A stretch of 64,000 nt of DNA from Ailanthus altissimus (Eukaryota > Streptophyta > Magnoliopsida > Sapindales > Simaroubaceae): contig OX327691.1 of assembly GCA_946807835.1 (NCBI GenBank), positions 2,058,188 to 2,122,187 on the forward strand. The letters are read 5' to 3'. A model generated the notes under the pieces. The model was not told where the DNA came from. It saw only the letters and a program-made list of their open reading frames with translations, and ran no database searches. The position numbers were made by a program, and so were the translations under genes. Below, in pieces: positions 12,216 to 24,524 of the stretch; position 1 is the stretch's first letter, and the number at the start of each line of letters is the position of its first letter.

Positions 12216-12380
12216 ATTGAGAGTTACGTTTATTTTACTAAACCTGTACAAATAACATTAATTAATCATCATTTAAGGATAACTCTTTATTTCAAGCTTA
12301 AAAATATAAAAAAGCTAAAATTAGTGACATTAAATGGTGACTGAATCTCTTAAGAAATATGCATTTTATTATTTTCATCA
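12216..12380 (-). repeat. Inverted piece of an A1-family LTR start
   Basis: On the minus strand this begins TGATGAAAATAAT and then follows the first ~165 bp of the A1 LTR (compare 31731-31900), including the shared ttaagagattcagtcacc. It stops at aactctcaatgta, where the plus-strand ORF fragment 12130-12215 starts. The two A1-derived pieces are thus in opposite orientation to each other. Confidence 0.65.
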
Positions 12381-12384
12381 TAAG

Positions 12385-14130
12385 ACTTCAAATATTTTCC
12401 ATTGATTGCCCTAGAATGGATATCCCTATCCAAATTGCTCAGCAAATATACCTCATTACTAAGGATTTTGGCAATTGTGACTGGCCCGTCCTAATTGGAA
12501 TTGAACTTCCCTAACTTATTTTTCTTGGATCCTACTGAGAGGACAGCTTTCCATACTAGGTTGCCTTGAATGAAAGACTTGAATCTAATTCTTTTGTTGT
12601 AAGCCATTTCTACTCTTTTTTTCCGGTTAGATAGAGTGATTAAAACCTATTAAAGATGGGGAATGAGGAGAATGTGCTTTGAATCAATTCAAGCCTTCAA
12701 GACGGTGTTCATCTAGTTGATCTATCTTATCGAGCATAGCATCTTGGTATTGCTAAGGGTTCAATGCTTTTTGAAATTACCTTTTTGTTGATTTTTTCAT
12801 CAAGGTTCTTCATATAAGTGATTAGTTTATCTTTCTAACCTTTGCTAAATTTGACTTACAAAATTAACACTTGTTGTATAGGTAGCCCTGGACTATACAG
12901 GTAAGAATATGGTCGATGAATAATAGGATCTCCTTAATCACCCTTTTGAACCCTAATGCCCCTAGGAGAGATCATTGGCTTCTAACTTGTTCATTCTAGT
13001 TTAATACTAGACCAGGGTAGATTGAAAGTCTTGGATCAGATGTCTGGCCTTATTGCAGTACGGGATGAGTAGGTCAGCCTTGCAGTTATACTCTCGATCA
13101 CATCCTTGATAACTAATAGAGAGTCACCTCAAAATTTAATATCCTTGATCCCTATTTCTACAAGTACTTCCAGACCAATGAGGAGGGCTTTATATTCAGC
13201 TTGATTGTAAATATATGAAAAGTCTAACAAGAAAGACATCTTCTTTTTTTTAACCCCGAAGGGGATACCAAGACAATCCCTACTCCTACGGCCTAATTTT
13301 TCTTTGAATCGTCAAACCATAAGTGCCAACTTGTGCTCAAACTACCGATTTTATGATATATTATGATTACGTATGGTGTAGGATGGTTTGTGAGAAAATC
13401 GGCCAAGGATTGTTCCTTGACGACCTTCTAGGGAATATACTTCATATTAAAATCTGACATTGCAATCGCCCACTTCCCCAGGCAATTTCTCAAGAATGGT
13501 TTTGACATGACATACTTTATAATATCTATTTGGCCTATCATATACACTATTGTGGGTAACAAGTAGTATGCTAATTTCGTGCATAAGAAATACAAGGCCA
13601 AATATATTTTCTCGATCACAGTGTATCTACTCTGTGTGTCATTTAAGATTTGACTAAGTTAGTAGATGGCCTTCTCTACTCCGTTAAATTCTTGTGGCAA
13701 TATGCTGTTGATTAATTCTTCTGCAACCGTGGTGTACAGAATTAAGGGCATCCCTAGTTTAGGTGCCACCAGGACTGATGAGTTTATGAGATACTTCTTG
13801 ATCTCCTCGAAGACTTGTTAATGATGGGCTGTTCATTTGAAGTCTTCTCTATTTTTTAATTTGAGTAGAGGTGACCATGCATGGAGTCGATCGGCAGAGT
13901 TCGAAATAAATCGCCTTAAAAAATTTATTTTCTCAATCAATTATGGTAATTCTTTCTTAGTTTTTGGTGTAGGTATGTTTATAATCACCCTGACCTTATC
14001 TTGATCTATCTTTACACCCATTGGTATACCAAAAAGCTAAAAAGTGATCAGTAAGACTCTGAACGCATACTTCTTGGGATAAATATGCATATAAGATAGG
14101 TTTGAAAATGGTCAATCGGTTCAAAGATGG
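12385..14130 (-). pseudogene. T1 pol remnant: RT C-terminus, RNase H, integrase tail
   Basis: Minus-strand reading, with many stops and frameshifts, gives Tat-type pol segments in order. The end of RT and its connection (about 14130-13640) includes IPMGVKIDQDKVRVI and a YTVIEKIYLALYF segment. An RNase H start (13619-13428) includes KWAIAMSDFNMKYIP, and an RNase H core (about 13210) shows NQAEYKALLIGLE. The integrase C-terminal part (about 12620-12390) reads RVEMAYNKRIRFKSFIQG then KLGKFNSNWDGPVTI-like and AINGKYLKSYD. The integrase zinc finger and catalytic core are not recognisable. RT catalytic motifs lie upstream of the breakpoint near 14131 and are lost. This is the only Ty3 RT-RNase H sequence in the window. 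Confidence 0.75.
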
Positions 14131-14139
14131 CCTAATATT

Positions 14140-14820
14140 ATTTTCATATTCATGTGTTTCCTAGAATTTTGCCTCAAGTAGCAATCAAGCAAGTGCTAGA
14201 GTGTTGATCTTTAAGAATGTAGTGTACTACTTAAGCATGAGTATCTCTAAGCAAATTTTTTTAACTAAAACATCTTAATTCAATGTGCTCAGAAAAATAA
14301 GGCTGAACTTCATCTAAAATTCATGATATAAGAAGTATCTCAAGCATCTATTATTTCTTAGAAACTTGTGAAAATAAATTCAGTCGCTATTTTATTTCTT
14401 ATCATAGACTAATGATCATCTTTTCAACCAAAACTAAACACAAAAAAAAAAAAACCTATAAGATAACCATTCAATAAAAGTAGCAAAATAAACACAAGAA
14501 AGTGTGTTTTCACCCCTAAACGTAAGTTAGACTTTTTCCTCAATGTTTACAAATAAACTTAAAAGTAAGAAAAACTCTATTAGTAGATGAAGTTGAAGCA
14601 TTACAGCATTGTGTCTTGATAAATATAACTGTTGTCTCCTTTGCTCTCAGCACTTGCAAATGTTCATGCTACTTCTTTGAATGCTTGACTTTCTTTATTC
14701 CTAACAAGGAAAAGAAACTAAAATAACTAAAACTAAAACTTAAATCAAATCTAAAATAAAAATTAATTGGGTTGCCTCCCAAGAAGCGCTTGATTTAGCA
14801 TTGTTGGCTTGATAGGGCCT
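14140..14820 (-). other. A2 3' non-coding zone
   Basis: On the minus strand the phrase gcgcttcttgggaggcaacc (14769-14788) occurs. It marks the zone after pol in Athila-type elements. Further on, aacattgagga (about 14542-14552) precedes a purine-rich stretch. No ORF is present. A 13-bp A run lies near 14442-14454. Confidence 0.55.
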
Positions 14821-14829
14821 TTTTTACTC

Positions 14830-15720
14830 TTATGGTAGATCAAAGTTAATAGTGGAAGCATCATTGCATGTGATCTTGTTAGGTTTTCTCTCTTTTGACT
14901 TCCCTATCTTTGCAATTAGACCTTGGACAATAGCGTTTGCCATATTCTCCTTGCGCTTCTCTAGAAAGACTTTAATTTTAGACCGAAGAAGTAGTTCTTC
15001 ATTGCCATTCTCTTTGATCATCTCTTCTATTTACTGCTCTTTTTTCTTCTTTATTTTCTTTTTATACCTTAATGCCTTCTTTTTTATGTGATAATTCAAC
15101 ATCTTCATGTCTTTGAGCACTTTGAAATTTGGGTGCACTATATTAATGCTGCAGTAGTCTTCACTTTCAGATGGTAACTTAATCTTTTTAATAACTTTGA
15201 AAATGGCAGTGTCATCTTACACCTTTGTAGTCATCTCCCATTTTTAAACATCTATGATTGTTTGTCCTGTGGCTAGGAATGGTCTTCCAATGATAATGAA
15301 AATCTCGTTGTTTTCTTTCATGTCTAGAACGATGAAATCTGCAGGAAAGATGATTTTTTTCCACCTTTACTAGCATGTCCTATATGATACCCCTCAGATG
15401 GTGAGAATGCAATCAGTAAGTTGAATTGTGACATTAATAGGCCTTGCTGCTCTTAAACCTAACTTGTTGAAGATAGAAAAAAGTCATGAGATTTATACTT
15501 GCTCTAAGATCATAAGCGCTTTACCAAGATTATGATTACTAATGAAGCATGAAATGGTAAAGCTTCCAGGATCCTTGAGGTTTGAAGGTAGCTTCTTCTG
15601 AAGGATGGCGCTACACTCATCTGTTAATGCTACAATCTCATAATCTGCGAATCTCATATTCTTAGATAGTATCTCCCTCATAAATGTCATAAAACTTAGT
15701 ATTTGTTCAAGAGCATCCGC
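14830..15720 (-). pseudogene. A2 protease region
   Basis: On the minus strand 15690-15493 reads SKNMRFADYEIVALTDECSA..., the segment that precedes the retropepsin-like domain in Athila-type polyproteins, then KDPGSFTI and a decayed catalytic region in which the expected D-L-G-A is destroyed. An open stretch at 15021-14830 (KVFLEKRKENMANAIV) runs into the 3' zone at 14820. Pol is therefore missing directly after protease. Stops throughout; non-functional. Confidence 0.6.
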
Positions 15721-17460
15721 AAAAAGGTATGTTGATGTGAAGTTTCTTGAAGATATCCATAAAATTTAAGAATTTCTTGTCTAGCTTTTGTTTCTGTAGC
15801 CTCTGAAGGAATGGTGGAGGTGAATAGAGAGGCTAAACTATGGGTTTCTACTGGTTTTTACCGTTATACACTGCTGCATCGGCATTTTTCTATAATTCTA
15901 CATTATTTTCTGTACTTTTCTAATATTGCATATCATATTCTACATTTTTTATTTCCTTGCTGTAATTTTTCAATTTTTGCACTTCATTGACACCTTTGAG
16001 GAAAAAAATAAGGTGGTCTATATGGTTGCACTTCTTTTTGTTATGCTACATTCTCATTTTCTTTCATACTTGTTGGTAGTGATTTGGATGTGTTGTATTG
16101 TAAGATCTTACCATTCCTCAAGTTAATGGCTTGGCATTGCTCTACAATTTTTGGATTTACTTTGATATTGCTTGGTAGCGTGCTTTGAGGTCACTTATTA
16201 ATGACTGTAGTAAGTTATCCCATTTGAACCTCCAAGTTCTTCAATGATGCTGAATAATTCTGCAGGATGGCGTCATTAGACTTTATATAATGCATGAACA
16301 TATCTTTCAATGCTGACTTCTTCTCTTGCAGTGACTGGAATCCTAGGTGATTTATTGGTTTACATGACTCCCCTTGGTTATTACACCAAGAGAAGTTAGG
16401 ATGATCTCTCAACCTTGGATTGTAAAAAATTAATTGTGGGTTAGGTTGCTATCGACTAACATTGCCCATAAAATTCACTGTTACTATGCACCACCCATTT
16501 GTGTGGTTATCACCACAAAAGTTATATGTCACTTGTTGGATTTTGACAGTATTCAATGCATCAAAATTCTTGGATAAGGTATTGGTTTATGCTACCAATG
16601 CATTGAATGCGTCAATCTCATGTATACTGGTGACTCTCCTGGGTGTAACTCTCTCTACTAACCATTAGTAACTATTTGGCGTCATTTTCTCTAATAGATT
16701 ATATGTATCATCTATGGACTTGTTCATCAAAACTTCTTCAACAACGGCATCTACAATATTCCTCAAATGGTTTGCTAGTCAATTATAGATTGTTTAGACT
16801 AATAGTCATTTAAGGACTCTATGGGAGAACACTTCCTCAACATATCTTTGAAGCGCTCACATACCTCATACAACGACTCGCCATCAATCTGAATGAATGA
16901 GGTGATGTCATTCCTCATCTTTGCTAGTGGGAAGAACTTGAGTAAAAACTTTTGTGTTGGATTATCCTATTATACTTGAAAGTATCACAAATTTTAGAAA
17001 TTTATGATATGCCTATTAGGATCATCATTGAGAGCTCTACTGAACTGTATAAATTCCTTTAGCATTTGAATCATACTTGGAGTGATCTCAAAGTTATTAG
17101 CGTTGATAGTTTATCGCCGAATACTAAATTAAACACCATCTGTAGTTGGGATAACATACTTTTTTACTACTCTCTGTGGTATCATAAGCTCAAACACAGG
17201 GTTCTTTATGTGTTCATTATTTTCCTCCATGTTAAAAGATCACTGGCACTGTTCACATCAAAGTCTATGTAATATTTTTTCGATCTCAGGATCAAAAGAA
17301 GTCAAGTCAGTACTTTTCGCACTTCACATAAACTGTCAAAGTAAAAAAAAAGTAAAACGAAAAAAATAAACTTAAACTAAAACTAAAACTAAAACAAAAA
17401 TAAAAAATAAAATTTGAATTAAAAGCAAGCAACTTGGTATTAGTATTGATCTAAGAATAA
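15721..17460 (-). pseudogene. A2 gag
   Basis: Minus-strand reading gives Athila-type gag segments. Near 16930-16840 there is an ITSFIQIDGESLYEVCERFKD-like segment. At 16412-16215 the reading is HPNFSWCNNQG...LQEKKSALKDMFMHYIKSND...LKNLEVQMG, followed by TLPSNIKVNPK. These are the capsid-like region and the C-terminal spacer of gag. Many stops and frameshifts are present. The plus-strand frames over this region are shadows. Confidence 0.6.
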
Positions 17461-17496
17461 AAAGAATAATCTCCAATAACGGCACAAAAAACTTAA

Positions 17497-18774
17497 TGTG
17501 TGCTATAATAGCATAGCGTAAATGCATACTATCGTATCAAGTAATATAAGATTTTAAGTTCAAATATCATTCCCACGTGGACTATACAATCTAATTGCTA
17601 AAATTATATTGACTTAACTTTTATTCAAAAAAATCAAAATCTGAAATTCAATTAACTAACCTAGTTTTATCAATTAAAATAAACCTAAACAATAAATAAA
17701 AAAGAGTTAAATTCACTAATTGATAAGAATCTAGAGTTAGACTTATCCCCTAGTATTTCGTTTGATTTATTAACCACTTAGTTAATCCCTTAATACAAAT
17801 TGATTAGCTAGACTCTTATCTCATCACAAGCCTCTGTCGATAGTCGAGTGACTATATTATGCATTCTAATAACTACTTATATGTCTATGGTAATCAGTAA
17901 AGAATGTAATTCATTAAGACTAGGTCTAAATCATACTATTATGCCATTTAGGTATATGTTTATCCTACATGGAACTCATAGTTGTTACCCTATGATCATG
18001 TATCAAACTATCCTAGGCTAAACACATGAATCCATCTGTTAAGTTCATCATGCTTCCCCAATAATTCAAAATATTGGCCAGATATAATAAAAGCAATAAA
18101 CTCAAGATAGAATTAATCAAGTATATGTATTAAGTTCATATCTATCTATATACTAGTTTCAATAGTCTAACCATAGATTAATAATGTTTAGTTCATCATA
18201 AACCCAAGAGTATCAAACCAATCTATGAATAACAACAAGAACAAGAACATAATGATAAGAAAAGAGAAGAAAAACTAATCAAGGTAACTCCTTGGGTGGC
18301 TTCTCTCACAATCTTGACTCGAAGCTTGATTTTAAACTTGAATATTAATTTTGGCTTTGATCTCTTAAATTTGTGTTGTGAGTTGTTTCTTTAAGTTTTT
18401 CTTCTAAAAAAGTCTGTATTTTTGCTCTTAAAAGAGTGTTTTTATATGTATGAGAAACCCTAGGGTTGTGGGCTTTTAAATCTAAGTCAAAATAAAACTA
18501 AAAGATGGGGTTTTATAAGTTGCACGGGCACCACGGCGCTAAGACTTGGAACGCGATGGGTGTAGATGGCTGTTTGGGAGTCACGGTGCTATGGTTAGGT
18601 GAAACTTCTTCGTTTCCCATTCGATTCGACTCCTATTTTGTTCCTAAACGCCATATTTTCCGCTGTGCACTATTTATGATTAAAAAAACATAATTAAATG
18701 GCTAAATATTCATGAATTAGAGCAAATATCTTATTCAAAGAACTAAACATACTAGTGCTTTTATGTTCCTATCA
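17497..18774 (-). repeat. A2 5' LTR with primer-binding site
   Basis: On the minus strand the LTR starts TGATAGGAACATAAAAGC at 18774, like the A1 LTR start TGATGAGCACATAAAAATG, and ends AGCACACA at 17497. Next on the minus strand comes ttttttgtgccgttattgga, a decayed version of the Athila primer site complementary to tRNA-Asp. A GC-rich patch (18505-18600) resembles the GC blocks of other LTRs here. A TATA-like motif sits near 18440 on the minus strand. Boundaries are inferred from ends and primer site. Confidence 0.6.
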
Positions 18775-18829
18775 CCTAATAGCTTCATAAGAGACCTTAA
18801 AATAATGTTTGCTTTTCGAAATTTTTTCA

Positions 18830-20512
18830 AATCGAACTATTCGACCTAGTTTGCTACTCCCGTACTCAATGACTACACTTTATATTTTGAGACTCTCTAA
18901 GTTCACACTCGTTTTTCTTACAAAACTCTTCCGTAAATTTATAAATGTTGCACCACACACATGTTACGAAAATTACAAAATGATGTGTTAAACCATACAA
19001 GTTGAGGTTAATACATATTCATATAATCCCTCTGTCACTTATATCCTAGAAGAACAAAGACATAGATCATCACTGTCAAATCTCCGTATGCTCAACTCTA
19101 AAATAATCTTCAAATACGTAATTCTATAAACAATATTCGCAAACACTTTTGCAATATTGTTTATCCCACGAGAAACTTTTGCCCTCGGGTATTATGCTTG
19201 TCGCCATAAGACTTCCAGAAATACAATCTTAGAGCATTAGGATATACAACTCGCCCATATGAGCTGACAGATCCCATATCTATACACACTGAACTCCATG
19301 AGTATCAGACCATATCCCGCGACACTTAGTAGTCAGACCATTAAAGGTATTTGACATGTGTAAAACTTAAATATGGTGGATTACTCACAAGCCCACCTTA
19401 CAAAACTCTTCCGTAAATTTATAAATATTGCACCACACACATGTTACAAAAATTACAGAATGACATGTTAAATCATACAAATTGAGGTTAATACATATTC
19501 ATATAATCCCTCAGTCACTTATATCCTAGAAGAACAGAGACATAGATCATCACTGTCAAATCTTCATATGCTCAACTCTAAAATAATCTCCAAATACGTA
19601 ATTCTATAAATAATATTGTAAAAAATAATATCCGCAAACACTTTTACAATATTATTTATCCCACGAGAAACTTTTTTTCTCGGGTATTATGCTTGTTGTC
19701 ATAAGACTTCCTGAAATACAATCTTAGAGCATTAGGATATACAACTCACCCATATGAGCTAACAGATCCTATATTTATGCACACCGAACTCCATGAGTAT
19801 CAGACCATACCCCGCGACACTTAGTAGTCAGACCATGAAAGGTCTTTGACATGTATAAAACTTAAATATGGTGGATTACTCACAAGCCCACCTTAGTGCT
19901 CAGGTTAAAGGATTTCGAATACTACTCAACTCAAGAAGACCCTCCACTAATGACTTTATAGGTTATTTATTAGAGGTTCTCTTTGAGTCCGTTCAGTATC
20001 TAGTCCTCACTGAATACCCGTATGCCTATACAAGCTTTCACTAAACTTATGGCCTAAGAAGATTAACCATCTGGACAATTCAAATATAAGCATACACTGA
20101 TCTTCAAATAATAAGGTTTTCACCAACAAACCTGCATCAGTGAAGATAGACCGGGAACATAAAGTTTAAGAACACACTTGCACAATGACATTTGTAGCAC
20201 TATTTACAACTCCTTGCAACTATGTTATTACTAATATATTCCTAGGTCTTTGTTCTATTTCAGAAAAGGTTCTTAACTCTTTAGATTTTGTGAATCTTAT
20301 AACTTGGTAACTCTTAGTAGTGCTAATTCTTAACATTTATAACTCTCAGCGTTGTTAATTCTTACCACTGATCTAAAATGTTTTAGACTAGATTTAAACT
20401 CCTTCAGATCATACAACTTCAGAAACGTTACAAGCATCTTACAATATATATAATATTAAAGATTTTATTCAAAAAATTTATTGTATAAATATTAAATAAT
20501 TAATATTCCTAC
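18830..20512 (-). repeat. Relic of the 3391-5422 LTR family
   Basis: The segment aligns in the same orientation with about 4240-5330 (shared landmarks: aaaccatacaagttgaggtt, catatgagctgacagatccc, atatattcctaggtctt). It is clearly more decayed and is cut by copia element C1 at 20513. It contains an internal tandem duplication, listed separately. The missing ends mean it may be a truncated LTR. Confidence 0.6.
18917..19895. repeat. 480-bp tandem duplication in the LTR relic
   Basis: cttacaaaactcttccgtaa occurs at 18917 and again at 19397, and the two following stretches of about 480 and 495 bp match almost throughout. The second unit carries an extra 16-bp run around 19618. The junction shares the short word ctta with the sequence after the second unit, which suggests microhomology or slippage. 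The related LTR at 3391-5422 has one unit only. Confidence 0.85.
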
Positions 20513-21132
20513 TGTTACACATGTAATGTTATTTTATACCCTTAAAGCATGTGAAATAATATTTTATTTGATTAATAAAAGTTTATTCATACATATAATT
20601 AAGCATACATTGACGAGCCTATATTTATAAAGTATGTGATTTATGTATTAGGCATATGATGCTAATACAGAGGATATTGATTACAAGTTCTGTATAAATT
20701 AAATCTAGTTCATAACCATTAATGAAAATGACATTTCATTATGTATAGTTTTTCTTTTTCTTATTGTAGATGATTTACCTTGATCATCGAAGTAGAGACT
20801 TCGAGTAAAAAAAACTAGTGTATATGTTACATTGAAAGAGATTATTGTGAATTTCGATCAAGTTAATTAAATGTCATTGATCTTAATTTGAAAAATGTTT
20901 AATAAGCTTGATTGATCTTAATCTTGAGCAAATAATGAACTTACATTCATGTATTATATCTTTTGAGTTATCACGGAGTGAGATCTATATAAACCGTCAA
21001 AAACTCAATATCTTAGAGATATAATTTGATGGGTCGTAGGAACATATATTTGTAAGATAGAATCTAATAAATATGTCAACATAAGCTATTTATAGTACTT
21101 GATCATTTGAATCTATGGCTTAAGTTTTTTCA
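20513..21132 (+). repeat. C1 5' LTR
   Basis: Begins TGTTACACATGTAATG and ends GTTTTTTCA. It aligns end to end with 24525-25147 (620 against 623 bp), with many substitutions, so C1 is old. Confidence 0.8.
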
Positions 21133-21560
21133 ATCCTAAATGAAAGAGTAATAAGAATAAGAAGAACAAGCTAAAGAAAGCATATAATTCAGAATTTGTG
21201 CAAATTCATAAAAAGATGGTAAGGCCCAAAAGGAAAGTGTTTTCAATGTGACATTAAAGGGTATTGGAAGAGAAATTGTCCTTTAATTAAGTTTTCAATA
21301 GCTAAAAAGACAGCTTCACCTTCTAGTAATATTCTTTTCATTGAGATATGCTTAGTGGTTAACTCTACATATTCTTGGATAATAGATTCTAGATCTACTA
21401 ATCATATTTGTAATTCGTTGCAAGGTTTCTAAGAAACTAAATCACTTAATGAATAGATCAGCCTTAGACTAAAAAATGGTGTAACTGTTGTAGTCAAGGC
21501 AGTGGGAGTTGTTCAACTTTATTTTGATGATTTAAGACTTTAGTATTTGAGGATTGGTTT
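21133..21560 (+). pseudogene. C1 gag tail and protease
   Basis: A CCHC-type zinc knuckle remnant lies at 21239-21280: CFQCDIKGYWKRNC, with Tyr where the His should be. At 21373-21430 WIIDSRSTNHIC matches the copia aspartic protease active-site region, with the catalytic D-S-G changed to D-S-R. N-terminal gag is absent, consistent with a deletion next to the 5' LTR. Confidence 0.65.
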
Positions 21561-21699
21561 TTAGTACCGGAACTCAAGCACAATTTAATTTTAGTTAGTT
21601 AATTGAATAAATTTGGTTATTCTATTATTTTTTATTCAACTGTGATTATCAAAAGAAATAAGTTGTTTATATGTTCTGGTATACTAGTTAATAATCTGT

Positions 21700-22740
21700 A
21701 CTGCATATATCCTAAAATCAAATCACTGCATGAAAGAATTGAATAATGAATGTAATCACCATATGAGGATTAAAGTGACTCCACTAATCAAACTTATCTA
21801 TGGCATCTACGTCTTGGTCATATTAGTCTAGATAGTATATAAACACTAGTCAAAGATGGATCGTTACGTTCATTAGATATTGAACCGTTATCAGTCTACG
21901 AATCCTGTATAGAAGGTAAATAACCAGAAAACCCTTTAATACTAAAGGTAATAGAGCTATTAAAACGTTAGAATTATTGCACTTTGATGTATGTAGCCCA
22001 TAAGCAGACAAACTAGAGAAGGTTATGAATATTTTATCACTTTTATTGATGATTATTCTAGATTTCATTATGTGTACCTAATGTACCACAAGTCTAAGGC
22101 GTTTGATAAATTTAAAAAGTTTTAAGCAGAAGTGGAATGGCAGTTAGGAAAATACATAAAGGCACTTTGATATGATTGAGATGGCGAATACCTCTATAGT
22201 GAGTTCAGGATCTATTTGTTTAACAATGGGATATTATCCCAATTGATTGCACCAGGGTCACCCCAGCAAAACAGTGTAGTAGCAAGGAGAACTAGAACTG
22301 TTTTGAAATAGTGAGATTAATAATGAGTTATTCAACTTTACCCATCTCGTTCTAGGGTTATGCCTTAAAAACAACCATGTATCTTCCTAACTTAATTCCA
22401 TCTAAGTTAGTCCTCAAAACACCTTTGGAAATATGGATATGGTATAAACCAAGTTTACGTCATATATATATGGGTTGTCTAACTCATGTGCTAAAAGAAA
22501 AGACAAACAAGTTGAAATCTAAGTCAAAAGTTTGTCTTTTTGTTGGCTATTCTAAAGGAAAAAGAGAAAATCTTTTATATAGTTCTCAAGATAAAAAAGT
22601 ATTATTTAGCACTACTGCAATCTTTCTTGAAGAAGACTATATGAAAAACTTCAAGTCTAGATGTAAGATAATTCTTGTTGAGTTATTTGGGAGCTTTAAT
22701 ATTATGTCTGATAGAGTCAATGAGTTAATTTTAATCTAGA
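21700..22740 (+). pseudogene. C1 integrase
   Basis: The pre-integrase and catalytic core regions are fragmented over three frames. LELLHFDVCSP-like residues occur around 21985. The C-terminal part is open at 22377-22739 and contains YLPNLIPSK, KTPLEIWIWYKPSLRH and CLFVGYSKGKRENLLYS, the typical copia integrase tail. Many stops upstream make it non-functional. Confidence 0.65.
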
Positions 22741-23039
22741 TCATAAAACCAACCAAAGCCAGTTGTAAAGCAATAACCACTAGTACTTTGTTATAGTGAA
22801 AGGATTATTAGACGTCTAGCTATGTACATGTTAATTGAAGAGTCCTTAGTAACAGTTTCTAATAAACATGAACTAAATCTCACTTGCTATGATAAAGCAA
22901 TGGTTTATAGAGCTAATTAAGTGCATGTTAATTGTAGAGTCTTTACAGGCAGTTTCTAATGAATATAAACTAGATCACATGATAAAGATGCAGACGATTG
23001 GTGCACAGCTATAAAATCATAGATAGATTCTATATATTC

Positions 23040-23900
23040 CAATAAAGTATGGAAACTTGTAAAAAAACCTCAAGAGATAAATCTCATAAGGTGTAAATGA
23101 GTCTATAAGAGAAAGAGAATAATAGATGGGAAGGTGAAAATCTTCAAAGTTAGGCTTGTTGCTAAATGGTACACTCAGAAAGAAGGTATCGATTATAAAG
23201 AGACCATTTTACCGATAGCCATGCTTAAGTCTATTAGAATTCTCTTATCCATTATAGCAAATTTTGAACACGATATTTGACAAATAGATGTCAAGACTGT
23301 CTTTCTTAATGACAATCTTGAAGGAAATATCTATATGATACATCCAGATGACTTTATAGCTACAAGCCAAGAGAATATGATTTGTAAACTGCAAAAATCT
23401 ATCTAGATCTTGGAACATCAGATTTAATCAAGCATTCAAATTAGATTAGGTTTGATCAAAATTCTGATGACCCTTATACTTACAAAAGGATAGATAGGCA
23501 GTTGGTGATTTTTTTGGTCCTATATTTTGATGATATACTACTCATTCAGAATGATGTAGAAGTGTTATCATCATACAAAATATGGTTATCTAACTATTTT
23601 GATATGAATGATCTAGAAGAAGCCAATAACATCCTTGGGATCAAAGTATTAAGGGATCTCAAGTTAAAGATGTTAAGCTTATCCCAAACTGAGTATCTTA
23701 ACAAAATTCTGATCAAGTTTGCTATGTATAATTCTAAAAGAGATTATTTTCCTTTAGATATGGAATTGATCTATCCAAGTATCAGTTTTCTAAGACAATT
23801 AAAGAGATAGATTGCATGAGAAATATTCCTTATGCATTAGTAGTGGAAAGTCTCAAGTATGCAATGTTATGTACTAGAGCAAATATTTGTTATGCAGTTT
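23040..23900 (+). pseudogene. C1 reverse transcriptase
   Basis: Segments match the copia RT domain: VRLVAKWYTQKEGIDYKET near 23150-23205 and QIDVKTVFLNDNLEGNIYM near 23281-23337. The catalytic core LYFDDILLI is at 23520-23546, in an open stretch 23502-23810 that continues with SNYFDMNDLEEANNILGIK. The Asp pair is retained, but stops at several places, such as around 23278 and 23404, break the frame. Confidence 0.7.
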
Positions 23901-24524
23901 GAATGATCAGTAGATGTCAATCAAATCCAGGACCACAAAAATAGATTGCAATAAAGTATATATTTAAGTATTTTTTTGGAGAATGAAAGATTATATGCCT
24001 GTAAATTCTAGTGAGGATCTTATATTTATCAGATTTACAGATTCAGAATTTCAAGAACATAAGGATACCTAGATTTTCCTTAGGGTATGTGTTCATTTTA
24101 AATGATGGAGTTATAAGTTAGAGAAATGCAAAACAATCATGTATTGCCGACTCTACTATGGATGCTGAATATATAGCTCTATCTGAAACTGCCAAAGAGG
24201 CTATATAGCTTTGAAAGTTTCTTATAGAGTTTGAGGTGGTACCTAGTGCTTAGATGCCTATTATACTTTATTAAAATAATAGTAGGGCAGTAGCACAGTC
24301 TAAGGAACCAAATACCACAACAACAAAAATACACATTGAGAGGAAATAATGTTTGGTATGAGAATTTTATGCAAAATGGTGAGGTTATGGTATCTAATAT
24401 TGTGTAAGCAATAATCTAGTGGATTCATTCACCTAAATCATTACCAGCTAAGAGTTTTTTAAACCAATATGAATAATATAGGGGTTCAATAGTTATTTGA
24501 CATGCTTTAGGGCAAGTGGGAGAT
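23901..24524 (+). pseudogene. C1 RNase H and polypurine tract
   Basis: Residues such as AEYIALSETAKEA (around 24167-24205) mark a copia RNase H domain, with frameshifts. Then comes the usual short C-terminal region and the tract ggcaagtgggagat at 24511-24524, directly before the 3' LTR. Confidence 0.6.

Larger units (their letters stand above)
14136..18774 (-). mobile_element. A2: Athila-like element inserted in T1
   Basis: Minus-strand order is 5' LTR (18774-17497), tRNA-Asp-type primer site, gag, protease, then directly the 3' non-coding zone. RT, RNase H and integrase are absent. The lower boundary is uncertain: cctaa occurs at 14131-14135 and again at 18775-18779, which could be the TSD, but a 3' LTR matching 17497-18774 is not recognisable at 14136. 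A truncated element is therefore likely. Confidence 0.6.

Noticed and set aside
14852..15091. Plus-strand frame of 79 codons with a hydrophobic end
   Set aside because: It is the complement of the A2 protease-region frame, which has recognisable Athila-type residues.
14131..18779. cctaa repeats as a proved TSD for A2
   Set aside because: cctaa occurs at both places, but the sequence at 14136 does not match the LTR end, so the match may be chance.
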